Below the pieces are notes generated by a model. It ran no database searches. It was not told the origin of the DNA and worked only from the letters and a program-made list of their open reading frames with translations. This document shows, piece by piece, positions 8,341 through 16,742 of a DNA stretch of 64,000 nt. The position numbers and the translations under genes are program-made. Positions within the stretch are counted from its first letter, which is position 1; each line of letters starts with the position of its first letter. Source of the DNA: G965205525 sp965205525 (GTDB lineage: Bacteria > Pseudomonadota > Gammaproteobacteria > JABABF01); assembly GCA_965205525.1 (NCBI GenBank), contig OZ242171.1, forward strand, positions 682,001 through 746,000, in the 5' to 3' direction.

Positions 8341-9360
8341 CTATTTTTTTCTATTTCGCAGCGGAAGTATCAGCATTCGGTTTAAAAAACGAGGCGGCGT
8401 AAAAAGTACCCAAAAAAGCATCCTGAAGCCCTTTATTCGGTGTAAAAAGCGGAGTGCTTTAAAAAGTGCCCTGAAGCGTGGATGTTTAATTTGACCTGTT
8501 TCATATATTATACGTTTCATTCGCTCCCGGTAGATGGGTGTCTCCATGGATATAATTTGCAGCAGCTCCTTGACGGACCTTCGTCGCAGACCGGATGGCG
8601 TGTAGATCAAATTGGCGTTTTTAATATGGAATTTCTTGAAATATTTTGGCAGAAGAGATGACTGGTATTGGGCCATTGGTCCCTCATGCCTTCTGAATCG
8701 ATAATCGCGGTCTTTTCGGTCTTCATGATCCTGCTGGATTGCCAGAATACCTGCAGTGGCATCGATGACATCCAAGCCTTCCGCCAGAGCGTGCTCCATC
8801 AGCCAGCTGTCCCAATGGTCCATTCCTATGATAAATGCCGGCATCTCCCTTGGCCAATTGCCTTTTCGGAAGATAAAATAGTCTACGCCCCAAGGGTGGA
8901 GCATACGCCCGCGTTGCATTACATCAGCTCGCAACAGATGCTCCCAGTGCGGATTCTGAAAATCCAGCGGCTTGGAAAGATTTAAGTCGTGACGCTGCCC
9001 GACGATTAGGAAGTTTTTATCGTTATTTTTTCTTTCCTCAATAATTTTTTTGAAGGTTGAAGCAAAGCCACTGAGCAGAATTATATCTGCGTTGATATGC
9101 ATCACTAGGCTGAAGCGGGCCAGCTCCTGGCCTCGTGCAAATAGGTCATTCACCAGCGGCGGCGAATCGCCTATGCGTGCGATATTGAGTTCGTGATGCA
9201 GGCCGTATTCGGCAGCGATTTCCGCAGTTCCCTCATCGCTGCCCAGCAGGAGAATCTGGCAGGGAAGATCAAGAGCCATCCAGCTCTGAATGGCATTGCG
9301 CTGCACGTTGTCAGAAAATGCCACATTGCAGGGCTTCAGTGTTGTGAAAATAGTAAGCAT
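8341..9360 (-). CDS. GT-A-like glycosyltransferase family protein, copy 3
   Basis: 339 residues, the closest relative of copy 2; most differences are single substitutions. It keeps the D-x-D-like element as I-N-A-D-I-I-L-L-S-G at about residues 89-98, the V-G-Q-R-H-D-L block, the Y-F-I-F-R-K-G-N-W motif and the acceptor-side W-D-S-W-L-M-E-H-A. The short linker after L-L-Q-I-I-S is one of the few indel sites relative to copy 2. The C-terminal tail, with P-P-R-F-L-N-R-M-L-I, is the same as in copy 2. It lies about 75 bases upstream of copy 2's start on the same strand, so it may share a transcript. Confidence 0.7.
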   Translation of the reverse strand: MLTIFTTLKPCNVAFSDNVQRNAIQSWMALDLPCQILLLGSDEGTAEIAAEYGLHHELNIARIGDSPPLVNDLFARGQELARFSLVMHINADIILLSGFASTFKKIIEERKNNDKNFLIVGQRHDLNLSKPLDFQNPHWEHLLRADVMQRGRMLHPWGVDYFIFRKGNWPREMPAFIIGMDHWDSWLMEHALAEGLDVIDATAGILAIQQDHEDRKDRDYRFRRHEGPMAQYQSSLLPKYFKKFHIKNANLIYTPSGLRRRSVKELLQIISMETPIYRERMKRIIYETGQIKHPRFRALFKALRFLHRIKGFRMLFWVLFTPPRFLNRMLILPLRNRKK

Positions 9361-9436
9361 TGATTAGTGCTGTGGGGAAAGTGGTGTGAAACTGATATTT
9401 GATCTGCTGTCTATCTGCACCCTGTGATTTTTATTC

Positions 9437-10540
9437 CTATTTTTTGATATTTCGCTGCAGATCTATCAGCATTCGGTTTAAAAAACGAGGTGGTGTAAAA
9501 AGTACCCAAAAAAGTACCCTGAAGCCCTCTATTCGGTGTAAAAAGCGGAGTGCTTGAAAAAATACCTTGAGGCGTGGATGTCTAATTTCACCTGTTTCAT
9601 ATATTATGCGCTTCAGTCGAGTCCGGCTGATCGGCTCTGCTTGGAATCGGGCGACTAAATTGTAGATTGCCTGGGTCAAATAAAACAGTGCCCGGTAGCG
9701 TGGGTAGAGTGCGAGGCCCTCTCGCTCTATGAATATTTTCTTCAGCAGCAGCTTGACTGGCCTTCGCCGCAGACCGGATGGCGTGTAAATCAAGTTAGAG
9801 TAGCTTATATCAAATAACATGTGATCTTCTTGCACCAAAGATTTCTGGTGCTGGGGCGCTGGTCCAAACTCCCTTTTGAATTGATAGGCGTAGCTAGATC
9901 GGTCTTCATATTCCTGCTGGATTGCCGTAATACCGCCAGTGGCATTGATAATATCTATGCCTGACGAGCGAGCATGGTAGAGCAGCCAATTGTCAAAATA
10001 TATTGCCCCTATAGCAAATGTGGGGATCTCTCCTGGCCAATTGCCTTTTCTAAAGATAAAATAGTCTATGCCCCAAACGTCGTGAATGAATCCACGTCGC
10101 TTTGTATCCTCTCGCAATAAAGGCTCCCAGTGCGGATTTTGAAAATCCAGTGGTCTGGAAAGATCCAAGTCGTGACGTTGCCCGACGATTAGGAAATTTT
10201 TGTCGCTGTTTTTCCTTTCTTCAATAATTCTTTCCAAGGTAGGAATAAAGTCACTGAGCAGAATTATGTCCGAGTTGATATACATCATTAGGTCGTAGCT
10301 TGCCAATTCTTGACTTCTGGCAAATATGTTCTTCGCCAGCGGCAGTGTATGACTTACACGTGGAATATTGGGCTCGTGGTGCAGGCCGTATTCGGCGGCG
10401 ATTTCCGCAGTTCCCTCATCGCTGCCCAGCAGGAGAATCTCGCAGGGATCAAGAGCCATCCAGCTCTGAATGGCATTGCGCTGCACATTGTCAGCAAATG
10501 CCACATTGCGGGGCTTCAGTGTTGAGAAAATGGTAAGCAT
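9437..10540 (-). CDS. GT-A-like glycosyltransferase family protein, copy 4
   Basis: 367 residues, the longest copy. It shares the N-terminal GT-A-like core (M-L-T-I-F-S-T-L-K-P, Y-I-N-S-D-I-I-L-L-S-D) and the R-K-G-N-W-P-G-E block. In the middle it differs from copies 2 and 3: it has G-A-I-Y-F-D-N-W-L-L-Y-H-A-R-S and I-T-A-I-Q-Q-E-Y-E-D. It also has an extra C-terminal block that copies 2 and 3 lack (Y-P-R-Y-R-A-L-F through A-E-P-I-S-R-T-R-L-K-R). Divergence in the central acceptor-facing region, with a conserved donor-side core, would fit paralogues transferring to different acceptors; this is inference. Confidence 0.7.
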   Translation of the reverse strand: MLTIFSTLKPRNVAFADNVQRNAIQSWMALDPCEILLLGSDEGTAEIAAEYGLHHEPNIPRVSHTLPLAKNIFARSQELASYDLMMYINSDIILLSDFIPTLERIIEERKNSDKNFLIVGQRHDLDLSRPLDFQNPHWEPLLREDTKRRGFIHDVWGIDYFIFRKGNWPGEIPTFAIGAIYFDNWLLYHARSSGIDIINATGGITAIQQEYEDRSSYAYQFKREFGPAPQHQKSLVQEDHMLFDISYSNLIYTPSGLRRRPVKLLLKKIFIEREGLALYPRYRALFYLTQAIYNLVARFQAEPISRTRLKRIIYETGEIRHPRLKVFFQALRFLHRIEGFRVLFWVLFTPPRFLNRMLIDLQRNIKK

Positions 10541-10619
10541 TGATTAATGCCGTGGGGGGATAAGTGGTGTGAAACCGATATTTGATCTGCTGCCTATCTG
10601 CATCATGCGATTTTTATTC

Positions 10620-11666
10620 CTATTTTTTGATCCTTCGCCACAGATCTATCAGCATTTGGTTTAAAAAATGGAGTGCTTGAAAAAATCCCTTGAGGCGTGG
10701 ATATCTAATTTCACCTGTTTTATATATTATGCGTTTCAGCCGCTTCTGGTTGATCGGCTCTGCTTGGAAAAGGGCGACTAAATTGTAGATTTCCTGAGCG
10801 AAACGAAACAGTGCCCGGTAGCGTGGGTAGAGTGCGATGCCCTCTTGCTCTATGAATATTTTTTTCAGCAGTATCTTGACCGGCCTTCGCCGCAGACCGG
10901 ATGGCGTGTAGATCAAGTTGGAGTGGCTTATATTAAATAACATGTGATCTTTTTTCATCAAAGATCTCTGGCGCTGGGGCGCTGGTCCAAACTCCCTTCT
11001 GAATTTATAGGTGTGGCTATTTCGGTCTTCATATTCCTGCTGGATTGCCGTAATATTGCCAGTGGCATTGATAATATCCATGCTTGACAAGCGGGCATGG
11101 TAGAGCAGCCAACTGTCATAATAGTTTGCCCCTACAGAAAATGCGGGCATCTCCCCTGGCCAATTGCCTTTTCTGAAGATGAAATAGTCTATGGCCCAAT
11201 CGTTGTGAATGAAACCGCGACGCCTTACATCCATTCGCAATAAAGGTTCCCAGTGCGGATTCCGAAAATCCAGCCGTCTGGAAAGCTCCAAGTCGTGACG
11301 CTGCCCGATGATTAGAAAATCTTTGTCGCTGTTTTTCCTTTCTTCAATGATTCTTTCCAAGGTCGGAATAAAGTCACTGAGCAGAATTACGTCCGAGTTG
11401 ATATACATCATTAGGTTGAAGCTTGCCAATCCTTGACCTCTGGTAAATATGCTCTTCGCCAGCGGCGGTGCATCACTTACACATGGAATATTGGGCTCGT
11501 GGCGCAGGCCGTATTCGGCAGCGATTTCCGCAGTTCCCTCATCGCTGCCCAGCAGGAGAATCTCGCAGGGAGCCTCAAGCTCCATCCAGCTCTGAATGGC
11601 ATTACGCTGCACATTGTCGGCAAATGGAACACTGCAAGGCTTCAGTGTTGAGAAAATGGTAAGCAT
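10620..11666 (-). CDS. GT-A-like glycosyltransferase family protein, copy 5
   Basis: 348 residues, closest to copy 4 (S-T-L-K-P, Y-I-N-S-D-V-I-L-L-S-D, G-A-N-Y-Y-D-S-W-L-L-Y-H-A-R). It keeps the extra block with F-R-F-A-Q-E-I-Y-N-L-V and A-E-P-I-N-Q-K-R. It lacks about 20 residues near the C terminus that copy 4 has between its two R-F-L-like repeats, and ends F-L-N-Q-M-L-I-D-L-W. The missing segment lies between short imperfect repeats, consistent with a slippage deletion. The start ATG at 11666 aligns with that of all other copies. Confidence 0.7.
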   Translation of the reverse strand: MLTIFSTLKPCSVPFADNVQRNAIQSWMELEAPCEILLLGSDEGTAEIAAEYGLRHEPNIPCVSDAPPLAKSIFTRGQGLASFNLMMYINSDVILLSDFIPTLERIIEERKNSDKDFLIIGQRHDLELSRRLDFRNPHWEPLLRMDVRRRGFIHNDWAIDYFIFRKGNWPGEMPAFSVGANYYDSWLLYHARLSSMDIINATGNITAIQQEYEDRNSHTYKFRREFGPAPQRQRSLMKKDHMLFNISHSNLIYTPSGLRRRPVKILLKKIFIEQEGIALYPRYRALFRFAQEIYNLVALFQAEPINQKRLKRIIYKTGEIRYPRLKGFFQALHFLNQMLIDLWRRIKK

Positions 11667-11669
11667 TGA

Positions 11670-11984
11670 TTAACCGTGGGGGGAAAGTGGTATGAAACCG
11701 ATATTTGACATGCGATTTTTTATTCCTATTCTCTGCCACCTCGCAGCAGATCTCTCGATTATCAGCGGCGGCGAATCGCCTATGCGTGCGATATTGGGTT
11801 CGTGATGCAGGCCGTATTCGGCAGCGATTTCCGCAGTCCCCTCATCGTTGCCTAGCAGGAGAATCTGGCAGGGAAGATCAAGAGCCATCCAACTCTGAAT
11901 GGCATTGCGCTGCACATTGCCAGAAAATGTCATATTGCGGAGCTTCAATGTTGTGAAAATGGTAAGCAAGGGACATGCTCCCAA
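11670..11984 (-). pseudogene. Glycosyltransferase copy 6, remnant with large internal deletion
   Basis: The first 73 or so codons match copies 1-3 (L-L-T-I-F-T-T-L-K through A-R-I-G-D-S-P-P-L). The frame then runs directly into DNA homologous to the 3' flank of the other copies (CGCAGCAGATCT, TTATTCCTATT near 11720-11756). The codons between, about 800 bases in a full copy, are missing. The junction sits at a short shared CAG (ATCAG in the flank, ACCAG in the gene at GGCGGCGAATCGCC). The predicted 104-residue product lacks the metal-binding and acceptor parts and should be inactive. The N terminus reads M-G-A-C-P-L-L-T instead of M-L-T. Confidence 0.8.
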
Positions 11985-12143
11985 GGGACATGCTCCATTA
12001 ATAAATTAGCCAAGTAAGCGGCATTCATTCTATCATACCGCTCGCCTGTATCTTGCTCCGGGGTAGTCTCGTGTGGCAGCTCCGGGCAAAGCGGCGGTTT
12101 TGCTATCCCCTATAATGATTTTTTCAGCCATCACTGAGAGACA
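11985..12143 (+). promoter_or_regulatory. Upstream region of phoB
   Basis: A TATAAT at 12111-12116 lies about 28 bases before the phoB start and may be its -10 element; no good -35 accompanies it. I could not find a convincing pair of Pho-box half sites (CTGTCAT type). A 14-base sequence, AAGGGACATGCTCC, is directly repeated with one base between at 11968-11981 and 11983-11996, straddling the start of the neighbouring remnant gene. Confidence 0.4.
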
Positions 12144-12866
12144 ATGGCCGTGCCAACAGCCAAGAGAAAAGTTCTGGTGGTAGATGATGATGCGGCGGTG
12201 CGGCGCATGGTCCGCATCGCCTTGGAGATGCAGGATGCCTTCAGCTGCCTGGAGTCTGCCGATGCCCTTGATGCACACAGCATTATTGTTGAGCAGAGTC
12301 CGGATTTGGTGTTGTTGGACTGGATGCTAGGTGGCGTTGGAGGGCTTGCCCTGCTGCGGCGCCTCAAGCGTGAGGAGGATACCCGAGATCTGCCGGTCAT
12401 CATGCTCACTGCCCGGGCGGAGGTGCAGGATCGAGTGGCCGGCTTAGATGGCGGTGCGGATGACTATATTGTCAAGCCTTTTCTCCCCCGGGAGCTGATC
12501 GCCCGCATCTGCGCCGTGCTGCGTCGCCGGGGCGAGCGCTGGGACGATGCTCCCCTGAGCGTCCCGGGCATTGACTTGGACCCTGCCCGTCGCCGGGTGC
12601 TGGTTCACGGGCGGCCCACAGTCCTGCGGCCGATGGAGTTTCGCCTGCTGCATTTTCTGATGTCCAATACGGGGCGCCCTTTTACCCGGGAGCAGCTGCT
12701 GAGCAAAGTGTGGGGGGAGGAGCAGACGGATTTGCGCACCGCCGATGTCCATGTCAGCCGCTTGCGCAAGGCTCTCAAGTCGCGAAGCTCTGCTGGCGGG
12801 CCCGATTGCGGGGAATATGTGCGCACCGTGCGCGGCATCGGATACTGTTTTGACCCCTCCCTCTGA
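12144..12866 (+). CDS. phoB: Phosphate regulon response regulator PhoB
   Basis: 240 residues, OmpR/PhoB type. The receiver domain has the acidic pair V-V-D-D-D at about residues 12-16, the phospho-acceptor Asp59 in L-V-L-L-D-W-M-L-G, the switch Thr in I-M-L-T-A-R-A, and Lys in Y-I-V-K-P-F. The C-terminal winged helix has M-E-F-R-L-L-H-F-L and the recognition region T-A-D-V-H-V-S-R-L-R-K-A-L. When phosphorylated by PhoR it should activate the pst genes and other phosphate-starvation genes. Identification as PhoB rather than another OmpR-type regulator rests on the adjacent phoR-pstSCAB-phoU genes. Confidence 0.93.
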   Translation: MAVPTAKRKVLVVDDDAAVRRMVRIALEMQDAFSCLESADALDAHSIIVEQSPDLVLLDWMLGGVGGLALLRRLKREEDTRDLPVIMLTARAEVQDRVAGLDGGADDYIVKPFLPRELIARICAVLRRRGERWDDAPLSVPGIDLDPARRRVLVHGRPTVLRPMEFRLLHFLMSNTGRPFTREQLLSKVWGEEQTDLRTADVHVSRLRKALKSRSSAGGPDCGEYVRTVRGIGYCFDPSL

Positions 12867-14184
12867 GCCCGCAGATACTCTCCTTTCGGTTCCCGGTCGT
12901 CTCGCCGGGCTCGGCGAGCTTGTGTGGTTCCTTTTAGTCGGTGCGGCGGCGGGTCTCTTGGCAGGTTATTCTTTGGCGGGTTTGGCAGCCGGAGGAATTG
13001 CCTGGGGCCTGTGGATGCTGGTGCAGGGACTGCGCTTGGCCAACTGGCTGCGACGGGGGGCACTCACCCCGGCACCGGAAGCCCCCGGGCTGTGGGGAGA
13101 AATTTTTTATCGTGCCGAGAAGTGCCTGCATGCTGACTCGCGGGCCCAGGGCACGGCAGGGGATAAAATTCTGCAGCAGATATTCTCTGAGCTGGAGGAG
13201 GGGGCAGTGCTGTTGGGCCCGGGGGATTCCATTGAATGGTGCAATGAAGCTGCCGTCATGCTCCTCGGGCTGCACTTTCCGGAGGACCGGGGACAGCCGC
13301 TTACCCATCTTATCCGCATGCCTGCCTTTGCAGATTTTTTGCAGCAGAGTTCTGGACGAGTGCTGGAGACGCACTTTCCGCCCCGTGCTGCCCGTCGCCT
13401 GCAGTTTTACCTAGCCCGCTTTTCTGCAGAGCAGGGGCTTCTTTTTATCCGAGATATCACTGCCGCCGATAATTTGGAGCGCGTGCGGCATGATTTCACT
13501 GCCAACCTGTCCCACGAACTGCGCATACCCCTGACGGTTCTCATCGGCTATTTGGAGATGCTGACGGAGGGGGCGGTCCCCGACAACCCGGCGGAAATCT
13601 TAGAGGAGATGCGTGCACAGGCCCAGCGCATGTCAAACTTGGTAACCCGCATGATGGACTTGGCCCGGCTGGAGAGTGCGCCGGGGCAGGCGGCAGAGCT
13701 GCCGGTGGACACGGCGGCTCTGCTGGAGCGGGTGTCGGCAGAGTTGCGGCCCCTGGCGGCAGCGGGCAGCCCTATTCGCCTGGAGACCACCGGAGCGCCG
13801 GCCCTGCTGGGAGAGGAAACTGACCTGGCTAGCGCCTTTGCCAACTTGGTGGCCAACGCCATTCGCGCCACCAGCCTGAAGGAAGGAGAGATCTGTGTGC
13901 GCGCTTTTGAGCGGGAAGGGGAAGTGCTGGTGGAGGTGGAGGATAAGGGGATCGGCATGGAGGCGCACCATCTGCCGCGTATTACCGAGCGCTTCTACCG
14001 GGCGAATGGGAGCGGCAGCACCACCGACGATACCGGCTCCGGTCTCGGTCTGGCTATTGTCAAGCATGTGCTGGACCGCCATGGGGCGACCCTCCTGGTG
14101 GAGAGCTCTTTAGGCCAGGGCAGTCTGTTTCGCTGTGTGTTCCCGCCGTCCCGCCGAGCGAGCGGGGCGTACACAATTCTGTAA
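12850..14184 (+). CDS. phoR: Phosphate regulon sensor histidine kinase PhoR
   Basis: The likely start is TTG 12850, overlapping the phoB end by 17 bases. An in-frame ATG at 12745 would bury over 100 bases inside phoB and add a non-family N terminus; a GTG near 12927 is also possible. Two close hydrophobic segments (V-W-F-L-L-V-G-A-A-A-G-L-L-A-G and G-G-I-A-W-G-L-W-M-L-V) form the short PhoR membrane hairpin. A PAS-like region (I-F-S-E-L-E-E-G-A-V-L-L) follows, then the H-box F-T-A-N-L-S-H-E-L-R-I-P-L and an ATPase domain with D-K-G-I-G-M, F-Y-R-A and G-S-G-L-G-L-A-I-V-K. It senses phosphate status through PstSCAB-PhoU and phosphorylates PhoB. Confidence 0.92.
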   Translation: MTPPSEPADTLLSVPGRLAGLGELVWFLLVGAAAGLLAGYSLAGLAAGGIAWGLWMLVQGLRLANWLRRGALTPAPEAPGLWGEIFYRAEKCLHADSRAQGTAGDKILQQIFSELEEGAVLLGPGDSIEWCNEAAVMLLGLHFPEDRGQPLTHLIRMPAFADFLQQSSGRVLETHFPPRAARRLQFYLARFSAEQGLLFIRDITAADNLERVRHDFTANLSHELRIPLTVLIGYLEMLTEGAVPDNPAEILEEMRAQAQRMSNLVTRMMDLARLESAPGQAAELPVDTAALLERVSAELRPLAAAGSPIRLETTGAPALLGEETDLASAFANLVANAIRATSLKEGEICVRAFEREGEVLVEVEDKGIGMEAHHLPRITERFYRANGSGSTTDDTGSGLGLAIVKHVLDRHGATLLVESSLGQGSLFRCVFPPSRRASGAYTIL

Positions 14185-14214
14185 TAGAAGCCTGCCAAGA
14201 TATGCCCTGTTTTG

Positions 14215-15294
14215 ATGTCTCTTGGAGCACTCGCCGTGCAACGCCGAAAAATCTTTCTTGTCGCCATGCTGTTCGGAGCCTCTATGCTGGCCACGCCGCA
14301 GTTGGCGATGGGCCAGGCCCGGGATGCGATCCACATGGTCGGCTCCTCCACGGTTTATCCCTTTGCCACCGTGGTGGCAGAGCGCTTCGGCCGCGCGAAG
14401 AGGTTCAAGACCCCCACCGTGGAGGCCACCGGTTCCGGCGGCGGGCTGAAGCTATTCTGTGAGGGGGTGGGGGTGAATACCCCCTCCATTGCCAACAGCT
14501 CGCGCCGGATCAAGCGTTCCGAATACGACCGCTGCCAGGAGAAGGGTGTGCGAGAAATCATTGAAATCAAGATCGGCTATGACGGCATTGTGCTGGCCAG
14601 CGCGATCAAGGCGCCCCCCATCGCCATTAGCCGCCGGGATATCTATCTAGCTCTGGCGAGGAGCGTGCCGGACCCGAAGGGAACGAAAACCTTTGTAGAC
14701 AACCCCTACCGCACTTGGAAGCAGGTCAATGATTCTCTGCCCGGATACCCGATCCGCGTGCTGGGACCGCCCTCCACCTCCGGCACCCGGGATGCTTTTG
14801 TGGAGCTGGCTATGGAGGGCGGCTGCAAAACCTTTAGCTGGGTGGCAGCTCTGAAGAAAACAGGCAAGAGCGAATACAAGAGCCGCTGTCATACGATCCG
14901 GGAGGACGGTGCTTATGTGGAAGCTGGCGAAAATGACAACCTGATTGTCAGCAAACTTTCAGCCGACCCGGAAGCCTTCGGCATATTTGGCTTTTCTTTT
15001 CTGATGGAAAACCTCGACAAGGTGCAGGGTGGAACCATTGAAGGGCAGAAGCCGGAATTTGACTCTATTGTCTCCGGCGACTATTCCATCTCGCGCTCCC
15101 TGTATTTTTATGTCAAGAAAGCCCATGTTGGAAAAATCCCGGGCATCAGCCATTACATGCGCACCTTCCTGCATCGGAGTGCTGTCGGCGAAGAGGGCTA
15201 TCTGACAGAGCGGGGCCTCTTGCCGCTGAAGGAAACCGAGCTCAAGAAGTACCGCAGTATCGCTGCCAGCATGCAGCCCATGGAGCAGCCCTGA
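14215..15294 (+). CDS. pstS: Phosphate ABC transporter substrate-binding protein PstS
   Basis: About 359 residues from the ATG at 14215; a TTG directly before it is an alternative. A signal peptide (R-R-K-I-F-L-V-A-M-L-F-G-A-S-M-L-A-T-P) precedes the mature N terminus near Q-A-R-D-A-I. PstS signatures are the phosphate-binding G-S-S-T-V-Y-P-F, T-G-S-G-G-G-L-K-L-F, A-N-S-S-R-R-I and S-G-T-R-D-A-F. It captures phosphate in the periplasm and delivers it to PstC/PstA. It starts about 30 bases after phoR, so it is probably co-transcribed with the two-component genes. Confidence 0.95.
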   Translation: MSLGALAVQRRKIFLVAMLFGASMLATPQLAMGQARDAIHMVGSSTVYPFATVVAERFGRAKRFKTPTVEATGSGGGLKLFCEGVGVNTPSIANSSRRIKRSEYDRCQEKGVREIIEIKIGYDGIVLASAIKAPPIAISRRDIYLALARSVPDPKGTKTFVDNPYRTWKQVNDSLPGYPIRVLGPPSTSGTRDAFVELAMEGGCKTFSWVAALKKTGKSEYKSRCHTIREDGAYVEAGENDNLIVSKLSADPEAFGIFGFSFLMENLDKVQGGTIEGQKPEFDSIVSGDYSISRSLYFYVKKAHVGKIPGISHYMRTFLHRSAVGEEGYLTERGLLPLKETELKKYRSIAASMQPMEQP

Positions 15295-15362
15295 TCGGGG
15301 CTCTCATGGTGCAGGGCTATCGGTCGGGGCGGTCGGCCTAGAGTCGGTTCGGGGCAGGGCAG

Positions 15363-16742
15363 GTGGAAACAGGCATCCTGCTGGTGCTGACGGCGGCGGC
15401 CTCTGCCGCCCTTTTCAGGCTGGCTATTCTGCGTGCCCGTCGGCTGACAGTGCCGGGAGGGGAGCGGTACCGGGATTCTCTTCCGCTGCATTACGCCGTG
15501 CAGGCGACGCTGTGGTGCGGCCTGCCGGCGCTTGCCTTCCTGCTGCTCTGGCAGGTCTTTCTGAACGATGCGCTGACCGCGCGGCTGCTGGCGGAGATGC
15601 CGGAAATGGTGAGCAGCCTGTCCGAAGGAGAGCGCGAGCTGCTGTTCAACAGTGTGCGCAATATCGCCGCCGGCATCGTTGGCAGTGAGGATCCGGTCCA
15701 GCTGGAGGCTGCCCGGCGGCTGGTCGCCTTGGAGCAGCAGGCCCGGCACCTGCGCAGCCTGGCGCTGCTGTGCATAGTCTTGGCCGGCATCGCCTGGGGA
15801 TGGAGCCGCATTCGCCCGGCCTACAGTGCGCGGCGCGCGGTGGAGAAGCTCGTGGAATGGTTTCTGCTTGCCTCTGCCTGCGTAGCTATACTGACCACAG
15901 CTGGCATCATCCTGTCGGTGCTGTTTGAGTCACTGCGTTTTTTCAGTGCAGTGCCCTTCGGCGAATTCCTGTTCGGCCTGCACTGGAGCCCGCAGCTGGC
16001 TACTCGGGCTGACCAGGCCGGTGCTTCCGGCGCCTTCGGCGCAGTGCCGCTTTTCGTCGGCACATTTCTGATCTCTGCAGTGGCGATGGCGATCGCCGTG
16101 CCGGTGGGCATGATGTCGGCGATTTATCTCTCCGAGTATGCCGATCGTCGCCTGCGCACTGTGGCCAAGCCGACCTTGGAGGTGCTGGCGGGTATCCCTA
16201 CCGTGGTGTACGGTTTCTTCGCCGCCCTGACCATCGCCCCCTTGGTACGGGATATCGGTCTTGCCCTGGGTCTTTCTGTCTCCTCAGAAAGCGCCCTGGC
16301 CGCCGGCCTGGTGATGGGCATCATGACGATTCCCTTCATTTCTTCCATGTCCGATGATGTGCTCAATGCGGTCCCCCAGACCCTGCGGGACGGTGCCTTG
16401 GCGCTGGGGGCAACCCCCTCGGAGGTCACGCGCCAGGTGGTGCTGCCGGCGGCGCTGCCCGGCATTGTCGGCAGCATTCTCCTAGCTGTATCCCGTGCTA
16501 TCGGGGAAACCATGGTGGTGGTGATGGCCGCCGGTCTTGCCGCTAATCTCACCTTCAATCCCCTGGATTCGGTCACCACGATCACAGTGCAAATCGTGAC
16601 CATGCTGGTGGGAGACCAGGAATTTGGCAGTCCCAAGACGCTGGCGGCCTTCGCCCTCGGCCTGGTGCTGTTTGCAGTGACCCTGCTGTTCAACATTATC
16701 GCCCTCAGCGTGGTGCGCAGATACCGTGAAAAATATGACTGA
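15363..16742 (+). CDS. pstC: Phosphate ABC transporter permease PstC
   Basis: 459 residues from GTG 15363, preceded by purine-rich GGGGCAGGGCAGG. It is longer than classic PstC because of three extra N-terminal hydrophobic segments before the permease core, which starts at about residue 160. The core has the periplasmic F-G-E-F-L-F-G-L-H-W-S-P loop, several membrane helices, and the EAA loop A-L-A-L-G-A-T-P-S-E-V-T followed by R-A-I-G-E-T-M that contacts PstB. The extended form is known in gammaproteobacteria. Confidence 0.93.
   Translation: METGILLVLTAAASAALFRLAILRARRLTVPGGERYRDSLPLHYAVQATLWCGLPALAFLLLWQVFLNDALTARLLAEMPEMVSSLSEGERELLFNSVRNIAAGIVGSEDPVQLEAARRLVALEQQARHLRSLALLCIVLAGIAWGWSRIRPAYSARRAVEKLVEWFLLASACVAILTTAGIILSVLFESLRFFSAVPFGEFLFGLHWSPQLATRADQAGASGAFGAVPLFVGTFLISAVAMAIAVPVGMMSAIYLSEYADRRLRTVAKPTLEVLAGIPTVVYGFFAALTIAPLVRDIGLALGLSVSSESALAAGLVMGIMTIPFISSMSDDVLNAVPQTLRDGALALGATPSEVTRQVVLPAALPGIVGSILLAVSRAIGETMVVVMAAGLAANLTFNPLDSVTTITVQIVTMLVGDQEFGSPKTLAAFALGLVLFAVTLLFNIIALSVVRRYREKYD

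Larger units (their letters stand above)
6092..11984 (-). repeat. Tandem array of six glycosyltransferase-like paralogues
   Basis: Gene starts fall at 7160, 8262, 9360, 10540, 11666 and 11984, a spacing of about 1.1 kb except for the deleted last unit. Intergenic segments also repeat, for example GTGATTTTTATTCCTATT and CAGCATTCGGTTTAAAAAAC. The island is AT-richer than pyrD and phoB on either side. No transposase, integrase or flanking inverted repeats were seen. Confidence 0.85.

Noticed and set aside
6092..11984. Insertion sequence or composite transposon as the source of the tandem array
   Set aside because: No transposase, resolvase or integrase frame and no terminal inverted repeats were found; the repeated unit is a glycosyltransferase-like gene with its spacer.
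12020..12143. Pho box upstream of phoB
   Set aside because: No pair of CTGTCAT-like half sites with 11-base spacing could be found by eye.
12745..12849. ATG 12745 as the phoR start
   Set aside because: It would place over 100 bases of phoR inside the DNA-binding domain of phoB and add an N terminus unlike PhoR; a TTG at 12850 or a later start fits better.
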